Positions 20,899-33,053 are shown, numbered from the stretch's first letter. The stretch: 64,000 nt of DNA from Vitrella brassicaformis (GCA_001179505.1 CDMY01000218.1:68224-132223); one strand, 5' to 3'. The notes: generated by a model not told the origin, from the sequence alone. Numbers and translations are program-made.

Positions 20899-22963
20899 AT
20901 GAGCAGCACATCGGCATCAGCAGCTGCTGCAGGTGGGCTGACTTACGGGCTTAAGAGAGAGGGAGGGGAGGATCCACTTGTGTGGTGTGGTGTTTGTGTC
21001 GGTCAGGCGGCGAACATGGCAATGTGTTTGGAGTCGGCAATCGCAACGGCGCTCTCGTAGACCAGTCGGTGAGTGCGGTAGGCAGCACGTCTGTCGCCGG
21101 CAGCCTGCTCAACGCCCTCGGGAACCTCTGTGTGCTGCAATCGCGGGTAGGTATGCAGAACAGAACAGAGAAGAGCCACAGCTACATCATCCCTATCTGT
21201 CGTGGCGCCCGCGTGTGTGTGTGAGTGATCACGGTCAAGCGGTTCTCGAATCGCTTTATGCAGTAAGGCACACAGGCAGCTGGCTGGCCCTCTGTGGCTC
21301 ATTCTGGTGTGACGTGTGTCATTCACAGGGGTCGCCGATTAGCGCGGAGATGGCCAGCGGAGCCCTCGGATCTCGCATCTCACACAGAAGGCTGCGGCTC
21401 GGCCATCGCACGGCTGGATAGCCTCGTGCAGGTAGGAACGATGCCGATATCCTCTCTGTGTGTGTATGCCTTCTCTCTCTGCATATAGTGCTCTGTGTGT
21501 ATTCTTGTTTTCGGTCCAGGGCAGCAGTGGTGCGGGGGAGACGACTGAGGAGGCCTCCGACGCTGCACATGAGGGGGTACGTCTGTTTCGCTCTAATACT
21601 AACATGACGGCCTGTGAATCGCGTGATGTGTGTGCAGGGTGAGGGCGGTGCGAAGCGCCGCCGTGTTGACGCGCCGCCCGGAGAGTCGTCTGGCGCTGTC
21701 GGCCCGCCCGGGCTGCCCACTGATGTCCTCCGCTCCCTGCTGCCCTTCGTCTGCGGCCACCGTGACGATCCCGACACCCTCACCCCACAGAACACGATCG
21801 CCCTCTGCCGCACATCCGAGGCGGTCGGCAGCGCCGTCGAGGCCGACCTGATCGCAGACATCGACAGCATCATCCGCCGCGACGGCCTCACTGGCGTCAT
21901 CGGCTACACCCCGCTGCGCCAGTCGAGCGATTGCAGTCCTTTGGTGCGCCGAATGCGACTGATCCGCCTGCAGTACCTGATGGTGACGGGGGGCGACTGG
22001 CAGGGCAACGTGCCCGTTCTGCGCCTCGCCAAGAGCTGTGGACGAGTGCAGCAGCTGCCGATCGAGCTGACGGAGGACGACCTGCACCACGTGGGCAGCA
22101 AGGCCGTCATCGACGGTCGTCCCGAGACCATCCGCCAGTACGCCCTCTTCAGCCACCGACTGGGGGACAACATGCAGCTGACGCGCAATGCCAACGGGCG
22201 GGACGAGCTGGGTGGGTTGGAGATGAGGGCGCGCTACGCGGGGACTCTGCAGGTTAGGTGTACAGCTCGATTCGGGACGAACGACCGTGTGTGCGAATGT
22301 AAGAGAGGGAGGGCAAAGCCCACAAGAAAGGCAACTTGACCTGCATGGTATCCCTCCCTCCCTGTTTCCGTGTCTGCAGACGATGGTGGCCTGTACGATG
22401 GCTTCAGAGGACTGATCATCAAGAGGTGCGGCACCGCTCAAGGTGGAACGCACACACAAGACGGGAACCTGCTGTTTTGCTCTTGCCTTCCCAGCATGGC
22501 CTTCGGGTCATCGCGTTTGGTGTCGAACCGCTTCCACCGCCACGGGTCTGCCGAGTATCATCGCATCGGTGTCCTTTTCGACCAGAAGCCGCCCCTGTGG
22601 GATTGCCGCACCATCGGATATTACGTCCCATCGCCCTATGGCGACATCCCCCGCCGATTCGTCATACTCTGTGGCGACGAGGAGGGCGATGACTTCCTGG
22701 CCTTCATCGAGATGACCAAGGACCCTTATGGGACGGCAGACATGTACCTCTACACCACCGAGGCGCCCCAGAGTGGCGTAGGCGGTGCTGGCTCCCCCCT
22801 GACAGTGTCCATTGCCCACAACAAGATGGGCGACGCCATCACACTTCTCCCAGACGTCGACGAGGCCTCCAATACAGGTACACGCGATCTGCAAGATGAA
22901 TGAGACCCACAGAGGGGCGAAACTTTCTCTTCATGTGTGTGCACAGCTGTTGCGGCGGTGTAA
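20899..22963 (+). CDS. Paralogue B of the local F-box-like family
   Basis: The start at 20899 (MSSTSASAAAAG) aligns with A and C. Exon 2 gives GEHGNVFGVGNRNGALVDQS. The main exon from about 21649 carries GEGGAKRRRVDAPPGESSG, LPTDVLRSLLPFV, ALCRTSEAVGSAVEADLIAD, MVTGGDWQGNVPVLRLAKSC and GSKAVIDGRPETIRQYALFS. Downstream exons give DDGGLYDGFRGLIIK and the C-terminal block ([48 protein letters not shown]). The frame ends either at 22903 or, after a small intron, as SNTAVAAV at 22963. Around 21330-21430 the frame that matches C at the exon start (GSPISAEM) differs from the one matching at its end (SAIARLDSLV). This suggests a frameshift or a mis-read exon. No ubiquitin-like tail follows. Confidence 0.65.
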
Positions 22964-23833
22964 TCGTAGCTGATGTGAAGTGACGGGTGGACGACTCTGA
23001 GATGAGCATGTGTGGCGAGGCTGGTGTGGTGGATGCAATGGCTGCTTCTGTAGCCGTCCACTTTTTCTATGCGTTTTTTTCTTTTCTCTCACACAAATCC
23101 AATCCATACACACGCGATCATCATGCATGGATCCCGAGCCGTTTTTCAGCATATATGGCATGTATCCACCGCATCCAGTTTTGTGTACGAACATTGTCGT
23201 TGGATTCATATTCATGCAAGGCAGGCGAACGGGGTGGGCTCCTTGACTGACATTCAGGTGCCGCGTGGTCACATGCCAGCCATACCTCGTGTACAGTACA
23301 GGATCCGCAGTTGCATCACGAGACAGACACGCACACACACACACACACACACATCAACCAGACAGGCAGCCAGGCGCATGTTTGTCATCCGACATACATA
23401 CACACACCCTCGCTCAGTCTGCACCAACCCACTCACGCAATCCGCACGTCAGCGGCATGGTTTCGATCTCGCACGCTCAAAGCGAGCCCTTTCGATTCGG
23501 CAGTCAACGGCTTTTGCGCGCGTCCAGACGAAATCATCAGGCTCAGAGGACTCCCTCTCTGTCCCGCACGACAGAGATCTCATCGCATTCTCTGCTGTGT
23601 TCGTCGTGAGCCCTCCCGTCTGGCGGAGTGCTGTGCGGCGTTCTTATTGATCGGCTTATCGACTCATCGGTGGAGTGATTTGCTCGTCGACAGTCGCTGC
23701 CCTCTCGCCGGTAACCACATGCACGAGAGATGACAGACAGACGTCCGAACGACACACTCACTCACTGCGCCACTGTGTGTGTGGCGGTCTTCAGGCGCTT
23801 TGTGTTGGCTGCCGTAGCACAGCGGGCGGCACT
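22964..23833 (+). promoter_or_regulatory. Intergenic and 5' leader region of paralogue C
   Basis: No protein gene is supported. The part at 23620-23830 repeats the leader arrangement of A and B. It holds GACTCATCGGTGGAGTGATT and CTCTCGCCGGTAACCACATG at about 23700-23724. It then has CACTCACTGCGCCACTGTGT and a TCTTCAG acceptor 40 nt before the ATG at 23834. A 5' UTR intron is therefore likely. A (CA)n tract lies at 23331-23353. The sequence after it (about 23352-23405) is repeated at about 27132-27190. Confidence 0.4.
23352..23405 (+). repeat. Direct repeat copy 1 (shared with about 27132-27190)
   Basis: Both copies contain ATCAACCAG followed by CAGCCAGGCGCATGTTTGTC (with small differences) and then ATCCG-CATACA and CA-rich sequence. 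They lie downstream of paralogues B and C, consistent with a boundary of a duplication of roughly 3.8 kb. Confidence 0.5.
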
Positions 23834-26764
23834 ATGAACAGCACATCGGCAGCAGCTGCTGCAGGTGGGCTGACTGGTTGGGAGAGGGGAGGGAGGGGAG
23901 GACTCACTTTTGTATGGTGTGGTTTGTGTTGGCCAGGTGGTGGTGGACGTAGCAGTTTGTTCGGGTTCGTCAACCAGATCGCCACACAACACGATGGGCA
24001 GTCGGTAAGCCAAGATGCGGCCACACAAACAGGCAGAGACCGTCATGCATTCGTCTGTTTCTCATGACGGTGATGTGCAGAAGTCGTCTGATCTGTTGGC
24101 GCGTCTGGTGAAGTTGCACCACCAGGTAGGTGGCTTGGCTCCAGACACAGACGAGAGGACATGTGGGCAGACAGGGAGATGGATGGATGGCGGGTGTGAC
24201 ATGTCGTGTGTGTCGTGCGTGCAGTGTGTGCAGATGGGCGACTCGATCAGATACCTCGCTGCCGAGGTCAGTCAGTGAGTCGACCAATGGCTGACTGAGC
24301 ACACATCACATGGTGTGTCATTGCTCACTCCCTCCTCCGTTGCATGTGTGTGGTTTGTGGTTGTGTGCAGGGGTCTGTCGGTGAGAGTCGCCTGCCGATG
24401 CTGGAGAGAGCCATCGCTGACAGCTCTAGTGCACTTGACCGACTTGATGGCGTGGCACTGGTATCTGCATACACAGACATGCATTATTCATCCGCCCTCC
24501 GGCTTTTCCTTTCTGTGATTTGGTGTGTGTGTGGCTCAGTTGGAGGGCCACTTCAAGACTTTCGCGCTCTCCCCTCCAGACGATGACGAGGAGGGGTGGG
24601 GAAGGATCGAGCCCCTCTTTGCAGAGGTACGTGGCCCCATCGATGCGATGGACGCACACCGACAGACATTGTGGCCGGGTGGACTGACTTGCCTTATCTG
24701 ATCTGCAGGAGCCGTCCAGCAATGGGGATCTCTCTGACCACTCATCCAACACAGTCGCCACGCAGACAGAGATGGTGGCACAGGTAGGTACGCCGTATCT
24801 GTGTGTGTATCTTCTTTCGTACTGATTGCATCGCTGCTTTTGCTTCAGGGCCCTGGCAGCCGATTTGCCGACAAGGCCGTCACTGATGAGACCACTAGGG
24901 CCACAAAGACACAGAAGAAGGTACGACAGCTGTTGCACCGTGCTGCTGACATCATGACGGCCGACGTGTCATTCATTGTCTGTCAGGCTCACTTGATTGG
25001 GTTTGAGTTCGTGCGGCAGCTGCACGCCCTTCCCGAAGCCCTCATGCACTGCACACTCCTCCCCCTCATCGACCAGCAGGACCTGCAAACCGCACTCGCC
25101 AAGGTCAGCAGTGCCCTCTGCTGCACTTCACCGGCAGTCGGCAGCGCCGTGGCGGCCTTCCTCATCCCCCAAATCGACAGCATCATCGAACGCGGTGGCC
25201 TCAAGGGACTCATCAGCTACACCCAGATCCGTCGGCACCTGCAGCGGCAGCCGGGTCGGTGTATGGATGTCCGTCGGCCATTCCGGCTGATCCAGCTGCA
25301 CTACCTGATGGTGACGGGGGGCGACTGGCGGGGCAACATGCCGCTGCTGCGGCTGGCCAAGAGCTGTGGACGAGTGCAGCAGCTGCCAATCGAGCTGGCG
25401 GAGGACGACCTTCAGCACGTGGGCAGCAAGGCCGTCATCGACAGCCGCCCCGAGGCCATCCGCCAGTACAGCCTCTTCAGCCACCGACTGGGGGATTACA
25501 TGCGGCTGACGCGCAATGCCAACGGGCTGGAGATGCTGGGCGGACGTGTGGTGACGGTGCACACACGACGGACGGTGCCGTATGGGTATCGAGATCGATT
25601 TGATCCAGACAATCCCCCGTTCGGATGTAAGAGAGAGGGGAGGGTCAAGCACCATAGGGGAGGCCATCTGACCTGGATGGAATTCCTCCCTCCCTGTTTC
25701 CGTGTCGTGTCTGCAGACTGTGGTATCGTGTACGATGACTTCAGAGGAATGATCATCAAGATGTGCGATGCAGCACCGCTCAAAGTGGAAGGCACACACA
25801 AGACGGCAACCTGCTGTTTGCTGTTGCCTTCCCAGCATGGCCTTCGGGTCATCGCGTTTGGTGTCGAACCGTTTCCGTGAGTTGGTCATCAAGGAGTATG
25901 CAGCGACTCAAATGAGAGAACACAGCACAGCAATGTGTCGTGTACTCTGTCTTTCTTTCCCTCCCTGCTCTTTCAGGTTGGCATTGTGGTCGTCGCGTCC
26001 GCTGTCTGCTGAGGATGATAGCATCGCTGACCTGATGGACCAGCAGCCGCCCCTGTGGGACTGCCGCACCATCGACTACAGCTACACCGACTACGGCTGC
26101 CGCGGCTCTAGCCGACTCGTCATACTGTGTGGCGACGAGAAGGACGACGACTTCGCGGCATACATCTGGATGAGAAAGGAGCGTGATGGGGCGGCAGACA
26201 TCTCCCTCTACACCACCGAAGCGCCCCAGGGGGACGGCGATGGCCCTGCTGCCTTCCCCAAGGCAGTGGCCAAGGCCCGCAACAAGATGGGCGACGCCAT
26301 CACACTGCTCCCAAAGGTAAGAGGCCATCAACACAGGTACATACACACGAATGAAAAGGGGCGGGAGACGCAGACACGCACGCACATGGCATGGAGTGCG
26401 CCTTCGTGTCGCTCTGATGTTTAGGTGTGTCTGCGTGTTCGGCCACAGAGAGGCGACCGACCTTCCAGATCTTCTACAAGAACCTCCAAGGTCACACACA
26501 CACAGATGCTCACACACTAGTGCCCACATTCGCTTCCTGTGTCTCTTCTTTCTTTTTGCAGGCAAGACCAGAACACTGGACGTCCACCCCAGCGACACCG
26601 TCAGGACTGTCAAGGCCAAGATTCAGGCCGAGGAGGGTATACCCACCGACCGGCAGCGCCTCATCTTCAGCGGCAGGCAGCTCGAGGACGGCCGCACAGT
26701 GTCGGACTACCACATCCAGAAGGAGTCGACCCTCCACCTCGTCCTGCTGCTGCTCTTGCGGTGA
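23834..26764 (+). CDS. Paralogue C: F-box-like protein with C-terminal ubiquitin-like domain
   Basis: The start at 23834 ([11 protein letters not shown]) is followed by well-phased small exons: [83 protein letters not shown] and others. The main exon at about 24987-25627 has [18 protein letters not shown], an F-box-like part ([20 protein letters not shown]) and the family block [20 protein letters not shown]. Later exons carry [17 protein letters not shown] and [18 protein letters not shown]. The final exons encode a ubiquitin-like domain: [47 protein letters not shown] and [13 protein letters not shown]-stop. The LRLRGG end of ubiquitin is replaced, so this domain cannot be conjugated through its C-terminus. 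It is more likely a binding or adaptor module. The junction into the ubiquitin-like exon (about 26316 to 26451) is the weakest. Confidence 0.72.
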
Positions 26765-27131
26765 GACACTCACTCACTGGTGGGTCAGGCAACACACACG
26801 AGAAGTCTGACCAGCGGGACTCTGCAAACGTGTGACTTAGTCGTGCGTGGTGGGGGTGGCATGCATCGATCGAGAGAGACAGGGATGGATGGATGAGTAG
26901 ATGCGTGTGTGTGTAGGTATGCGCATCGGACCAACCCTGGTTGGCTCCGTCCGTTGAATGTTCATTTGAGGTGTGTGTGATGTATACGCAGGGTCGCTTT
27001 TCAAAACTTCCCCTCTTTGCATCTATGTACTTGACGGATTCAATCCGTGTGTTGGTCGCTTCGGTCACATCATCCTTCACCCTTTACTGACCCCAGACAC
27101 GCCAACTATACAGACACACAGACAGACAGAT

Positions 27132-27190
27132 CAACCAGCCAGACAGCCAGGCGCATGTTTGTCATCCGTCATACACGCAGACACACACAC
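27132..27190 (+). repeat. Direct repeat copy 2
   Basis: This is the match to about 23352-23405, located about 370 nt after the stop of paralogue C. It shares GCCAGGCGCATGTTTGTCAT and the flanking CA-rich sequence. Confidence 0.5.
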
Positions 27191-27462
27191 ACACATCCTC
27201 ACCACCCCAATGAAAACTATGAAAGGACTAACTGATGTGGGGGGGCGGTGTGGATGGTGATGCGTGAATCCATCTGTCTGTCTGTTCCGCGTCGATAGAG
27301 TACACCAGACCAGATGGGCGGTGGAAATCTCACTAACCGAATGCACCGCACCAATCGGCCGCTCCTCTCCCTTTTCCCATCTGCCGTAACTAACGTACAC
27401 GCCGATACAATGAGTGCGCTGCCCGGACACGCAATACGATACACTGCAGCAGAAATACAAAC

Positions 27463-27762
27463 NNNNNNNNNNNNNNNNNNNNNNNNNNNNNNNNNNNNNN
27501 NNNNNNNNNNNNNNNNNNNNNNNNNNNNNNNNNNNNNNNNNNNNNNNNNNNNNNNNNNNNNNNNNNNNNNNNNNNNNNNNNNNNNNNNNNNNNNNNNNNN
27601 NNNNNNNNNNNNNNNNNNNNNNNNNNNNNNNNNNNNNNNNNNNNNNNNNNNNNNNNNNNNNNNNNNNNNNNNNNNNNNNNNNNNNNNNNNNNNNNNNNNN
27701 NNNNNNNNNNNNNNNNNNNNNNNNNNNNNNNNNNNNNNNNNNNNNNNNNNNNNNNNNNNNNN
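27463..27762. other. Assembly gap (300 N)
   Basis: Run of N; its true length is unknown because 300 may be a placeholder. Open frames reported across it are artefacts. Confidence 0.99.
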
Positions 27763-27823
27763 CCCCCCCAACCCCCACATGAAGGAAGAACCCTCCCTCC
27801 CTCCCTCCGTCCCCTCTGTCATG

Positions 27824-30037
27824 TCAGCTCTTCTTGTACGCCTGCATGAGGTCGTCAGCGATAGAGTAGGCAATCATGGCCGCCAGCACCAGCATCAGCC
27901 CCACCGTGGCCCAGAAGGGCCGCCGCTCGATACACGAGCAGCCCCACACACTTATGCGCTCATCCCAGTCCACATACTGCCGCAGGAGCTGCTCCAGCCG
28001 CTCCGCTTCAGACGCCGAGTGGAGCGTGAACGCGTGTGAGCGGGGCGACTCCTCAGATTCCCCAGCCCCTTCATGCTCGTCTTTTGCCGGCGACGTGTCG
28101 TCAGGCAGGTAAGACGCCAGTTTGTGCCTCATCCGCCGCTTGCTGCCTTGGTGCCGCTCCTCCCTGCCACCCTCCTCAGTGCCGTTCATCTCAGCTGGTG
28201 GGTCGGATGACACAAGGCAGCTCGCCTTGGCCGACGACACGCGGGAGTTTTCCTGGGTGTCGTCCGCCACCGTCACTGCGTCGGACTGCCTGCCCGCATC
28301 GTTGTTGTAGGGCGACACCTCCGCGTCGACGAGCCGCACCAGAAGGTCTCTGGCACCTGAGCCGCCTTCCTCGTGTGCGTGTGGGAGTGGCTGTGTCCTG
28401 GTCTTCCGGGCGATGGCCAGCAGATACACCACAGCGGGGAGGAAGTAGTTGGCCAACACACCTGCCGTGATAGAACTGCACACACACAGAAAACAGAGAG
28501 ACACACACACACAAATGGCAATGTGTGTGTCGCCCTCCCAGAGAAGCACAGACAGATAGAACTTACCTCCAGGCAAGCAGCCTGCCGAAGAGCCGCCCAT
28601 TGGACAGGGCCCATGCTATCAGCCAGGGGGCACAGCAGCCGTAGAAGAACGCCCCCTGCTGACCGCACAGACCACTGTTGTAGAGGTTGTAGCGGCTCGC
28701 AATGGCCATGACAGGAATGCCCGGCAGCACGGTGGTGAACGAGAAGCTGAACATCGACAGCCGCGTGAGCATCCCCGTCGACGGCTCGTTGGTCATGTAC
28801 ACGAAGGCGTTGCTGCTGTTGAGCGCGGGGTACGCCACACACACCACCAGGGCGAAGCTGAAGTAGAGAAACGCCGAGAGGATGGCCGACATCCACACGA
28901 CGGGGACCACACGAGTGGACGGCAGGATCTCGTTGCACCAGGAGGGGATCAGCACCACGTAGGAGTATGACGCGACCATGATGCCGAAGACGGCGCCGTA
29001 GCCAGTGTCTCCGACTAGAGGGGGGAAGGTCATTGGGGAGTGGGTGCGCTCCTCCTGCTGGAATGACCGAATGATCGACGAGATGATGATCAGGCCGATG
29101 GCGCCGAACTGCAGGAAAAACGTGACGATCTGAATGTACATGTTCTCATTCAGACTGACACACACATCGACACCGACACACGCACATAACTGAGTGCCGC
29201 TCTTCCGCCCGGTGTGCTGTCCTACTTGAGGTAGCTCATGGGCAGGCACAGCAGCGCCGTGAAGAGGTACCCCCCGGTGATGGCAAAGATCATCGTGTGT
29301 TGCCGGCCGTCGTGGTTCTCATAGCCGCCTCGATAGACCTTCTCCACGTTCGACCAGCCGCCCACATGAGCGTGTGGCCACACCTCGATTACGGGCACCT
29401 GCCCGAAGCAGCGGATGAAGCACCGGTCGAAGGCCTCGGCCGTCACGATGATGGCGGCGATGTTCATGGCCTGGATGGCCACCTGGTAGACCACCTGGAT
29501 TAAGGTGGCCGACCGGTCGCCGAGGAAGTACTGGACCGTTGCGACGTACTCCTCCCGCTTCTCGAGGTGTTTATTTCCAGGCACCCGAACCATGCTCTAC
29601 ACCCACACACACACGGGGCAATCCACACGTGGCTCGTGCCTGTTGTGGTGCTCAGGGAAGAAAAAGTTACCTTGATGACCATGAAGGTCGCGATGCAGCT
29701 GATCGCACAGATAGCGGCGTTGGCGAAGAACACGGTGAGCCATCCGGCGTGAAGCATGCACAGCGGCACACCCACAAAGCCCGCTCCGAATATCTGAGGA
29801 GCGACAGACATGAGAGTGTGGCCGGCTGGTCTGGTCGGCTCTTGCATGGCATGATGTGTGTAATACCTACCTGGTTGACAAGAAACACGAATGACTGGAA
29901 GCTGCACCAAACACACACAACACAGCACGGCAGGCACACTTGCAAATGCGCCATCGTTGAGCATCCGGCTTTCTGTACCTGCCGATGCTTTTGGCTCCGT
30001 AGGCCGTATGGTGGCCTATCAGCCGTGATATGAACAT
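27824..30037 (-). CDS. Amino-acid transporter, AAAP/SLC38-like
   Basis: The start at 30037 (MFISRLIGHHTAYGAKSIG) is followed by SFQSFVFLVNQ, then IFGAGFVGVPLCMLHAGW, the typical first helix of this family, where the unwound Gly-rich segment binds substrate. Further helices include FFANAAICAISCIATFMVI, VAIQAMNIAAIIVTAEAF, FAITGGYLFTALLCLPMSY, TFFLQFGAIGLIIISSII, AVFGIMVASYSYVVLIPSW, VWMSAILSAFLYFSFALVV and ITAGVLANYFLPAVVYLLA, with a final ATVGLMLVLAAMIAYSIAD. Eleven helices are expected and about that many are seen. A roughly 130-residue polar, Ser/Glu/Asp-rich loop precedes the last helix, which is longer than usual. Exons are about 29983-30037, 29869-29902, 29671-29793, 29223-29591, about 28566-29155 and 27824-28476. 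The product imports or exports amino acids across plasma or endomembranes; the substrate is unknown. Confidence 0.8.
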
Positions 30038-30417
30038 TGCGACGCTGCCAGCACACCCAGACCTACAGGAAACACACCGCCACACACACACACCCCTGCT
30101 AGCGCTTGTCACTGCTTCCCACGCGATTCTTGCATGGCGTATTCATCCCACCTGTAGAGCCTCCTCACTACGCGGCACTACGGTACGCGCCTCTTTCAAT
30201 TGCGAGCTACTCTGCGAGCTACAGACGGTGCAGAAGATCTTTCGCATCCTTCGTGTGTTGTGGCACCTCACTCGTCATCCTGTCGTCTCCTCGCGTCTTT
30301 CGTCTCGGCATCCTTCTGTCCTTTGCTCTCATCCGCATCCCAGCCCTTCGCTTAATCGGCAGCAGCAGCAGCGGCCGCAAACCAGCCTCCCTCTCATATT
30401 CGCATCAAAGATCAAAG

Positions 30418-31362
30418 ATGCCTCCCTCTCTCTCATCTGACGAGCGCGAGAGCCGGCCCTTCGACGTGATTGTCTGGGGAGCCACCGGCTTCACCGGCAA
30501 GCTGCTCTCGGCCTACTACGCCAAGACCTACGGGCCATCCGGGCATTCGGTCAAGTACGCCCTGGGCGGTCGGAGCAAGACCAAGCTCGACAAAGTAGTG
30601 GAAGACATAGCCGAGAAGTTGGGCGACAAGATGATCAAGAACACGCCGCTGGTCATCGGCGACGCGAGCGACAAGGCCTCGATGATCGAGGTGGCCAAGC
30701 AGACGAGGGCCGTCGCATCCGTCGTGGGACCCTTTGCCCAACACGGAGAGGTAAGGGACATGAGACAGACAGGAGCTCATGGCTGTTGAGGTTATGTATG
30801 TATGTATGTGTGTGTGGATGCAGCCGTTGGTGGCGGCGTGCGCCGAGGCGGGCACTCACTACGTGGACATCACCGGCGAGTTCACCTTCATGCGCAAGAT
30901 GATTGTCAAGTACTCCTCGGTGGCCGAGCAGAATGGCGCCAAGATCGTCCACGCCTGCGGCTTCGACTCGGTGCCCTCGGACATGGGCGCATTCATGGTG
31001 GGTCACAGTGACTGCCACAGACACACACACACACACATATACCTCTCTGGCCGGCCACACACCTCTCTCGTGTCGGTGTATACGACTGACAGGTGCAATC
31101 CTTCGCCAAGGAGAAGTTCGGCCGTCCGTGTGAGTCCGTGCTGCTCTACATGATGGACGCTGCGGGGGGGTTCAGCGGCGGCACCCTCCACTCGCTCATG
31201 GGGATGTACGAGGCGCCCAAGGAGGAGCAGCAGCGGTACGCCTCCAAGGACTACCTTGTGGCACCCAAGACAGAAGACGCACTCGATTTGCCGCCCAGCA
31301 AGTACGAAAGAGGCCCGAAGTGCGTGTGGGTGGATGGGCATTCATCCCTCGTCCTTGGCCTG

Positions 31363-31393
<31 letters not shown>

Positions 31394-32327
31394 GTCAGGG
31401 AATGGTTGCTGGCTGGCACCAAGTTCCAGTGGGACGATGACATGCAGGTCTACACCGCCCCATTCGTCATGGCAGGCGTCAACGTCAAAGTCGTGCGGTC
31501 AGAAACACGACGCACACCACATAAGACGACGACAGGCGAGCATCCACTCTGTGTGTGTGTGTGTGTGTGTGTGTGCAGACGCACGGCAAGTCTGCTCAAG
31601 GAGCTGTACGGTGAGGAGTTCAGCTACGACGAGTGCGCGGGCATCAAGAACCGCCTGGCGGCCAACGTGGCACTGGGCGCTTTCACGGCCATGGAGTACC
31701 TCAACAGCTTCACCATCGTCCGCTCCATAGCCAAGCGACTCGTGCCACAAGGTGACCTACAAGGCCTCCACCAGCACACACGTCGTCAATGAATGTCTCC
31801 CTCCTGTCTGTTGGTTGATGTGCAGGTTCTGGTCCGAGTGAGAAGGTCATGACCAGCGGCTATTTCGACGCCAGAGTCGTCGGCAAGACCAAAGACGAAA
31901 ACGGGGTCATCCGCAAAGTCGTCGCCACAGGTCTGACAATGCACACACACAGAGAGAGAGACAGAGAGAGAGGGGGACACCAGATCATCCGTCTGTGTGT
32001 GTGTGTGCGATGATCGATCAGTGGGCAGCAAGCTCGGCGACCCTGGGTACATGGAGACGGCCAAGATGGTGGGCGAGAGCGCCCTGTGCGCCGCACTGGA
32101 CGGCTCCACCACCCCGTCCACCTACGGCGTGCTGACCCCCGCCACCGCATTCGGCGACGCACTCATCAAGCGGCTCAGGAACGCTGGCATGACATTCGAC
32201 GTGGAAGAGCTGGGAGCAGGTAGACGAGACGGCGACACACACACCGTTCTGTTGTTGGCAACAATTTGATGGTGTCGGTCTGTTTGTGTGCGTGTGTGCA
32301 GCTGAGGCGCCCCCAACCAGCGCGTAA
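30418..32327 (+). CDS. Saccharopine-dehydrogenase-like oxidoreductase
   Basis: The start at 30418 (MPPSLSSDERESRPFD) leads straight into a Rossmann fold, VIVWGATGFTGKLLSAYY, with the GxxGxxG dinucleotide motif. Then come YALGGRSKTKLDKV, ASVVGPFAQHGE, AGTHYVDITGEFTFM, HACGFDSVPSDMGAFM and AAGGFSGGTLHSLMGM. All are hallmarks of the SCCPDH / trans-acting enoyl reductase family. Exons are about 30418-30750, 30823-30999, 31093-31319, 31399-31497, 31579-31750, 31826-31930, 32021-32217 and 32302-32327. The protein is about 430 residues, normal for the family. It probably uses NAD(P)H on a lipid-related or unknown substrate. True saccharopine dehydrogenase activity is not implied. Confidence 0.85.
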
Positions 32328-33053
32328 ACGACCTGCGAGCGAGGGAGAGGGGAGAGTGTGTTAGTGGGGTGGACCATGATGATGAAACTGGCGACCAAGA
32401 GCTTATCTGCGTGAGCGTTTGCTCTTGCTCTTGCTCTCGCGGCCATGGCCACTACATGGACACAATACAATGTATGTATGTGTGTATGTATTGTATATGC
32501 CGTATGGTGACCGGGCTGTCTGTTCGATCCACTCTTTTCTTGAAGCCTGTTCGTCCCCTTCGTCCCTGCCTGCCTGCCTGCCTGCCTGCCTGATTGGCTG
32601 GTTGGCTGCCTGGCTGCATCCGGCTCGTGCGTGTGCATGTGTCTTGTACGTTTTGATTCATTCATTCATCTGTGTGTGTATGTGTGTGGTGCAATCAATT
32701 GATGTTTCTAGTGTGCGTTTGCCAGTGTACAGCTAGCGCGGCCGGTGGCTTGGGCATCCATCGATTTTCATGTGTGCACCGGCACATGGCAGACGTCCAG
32801 AGAGAGCGGGTCCCGGCCGCGTCGATTCGTTCGAACACAGCAGGAGAGGGGGTGGAGGGGAGCTCGTGAGGGGTGAACACACGCATGCAGAAAGACACAC
32901 GGACATAGACAGACTGCTGCGTCATCCATGTCTGTGTGTCTGTGTGGGGGGGTCATGTGGACTCATTTAGGACTCATTCATGTGTTGTGTCAGTGATTAG
33001 GCCTCTCAATCAATGCATTACTCTGTGCGCGTGTGCGTGTGTGTGTCATCTGT
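32328..33053. other. Convergent intergenic region with microsatellites
   Basis: It lies between the stops at 32327 (+) and 33054 (-). It includes a (CCTG)n run at 32564-32592, TGTATG repeats near 32470-32495, an ATTC repeat near 32655-32670 and CA/TG tracts. No supported gene. Confidence 0.55.

Larger units (their letters stand above)
26765..27823. other. Intergenic region containing an assembly gap
   Basis: It lies between the stop of paralogue C and the 3' end of the transporter (both genes converge). It includes the direct repeat and a run of 300 N at 27463-27762. The sequence right after the gap is a C-rich tract. No gene is supported in the readable part. Confidence 0.6.

Noticed and set aside
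27131-28039. Open frames running through the N run near 27463-27762
   Set aside because: They are created by unknown bases and have no real coding content.
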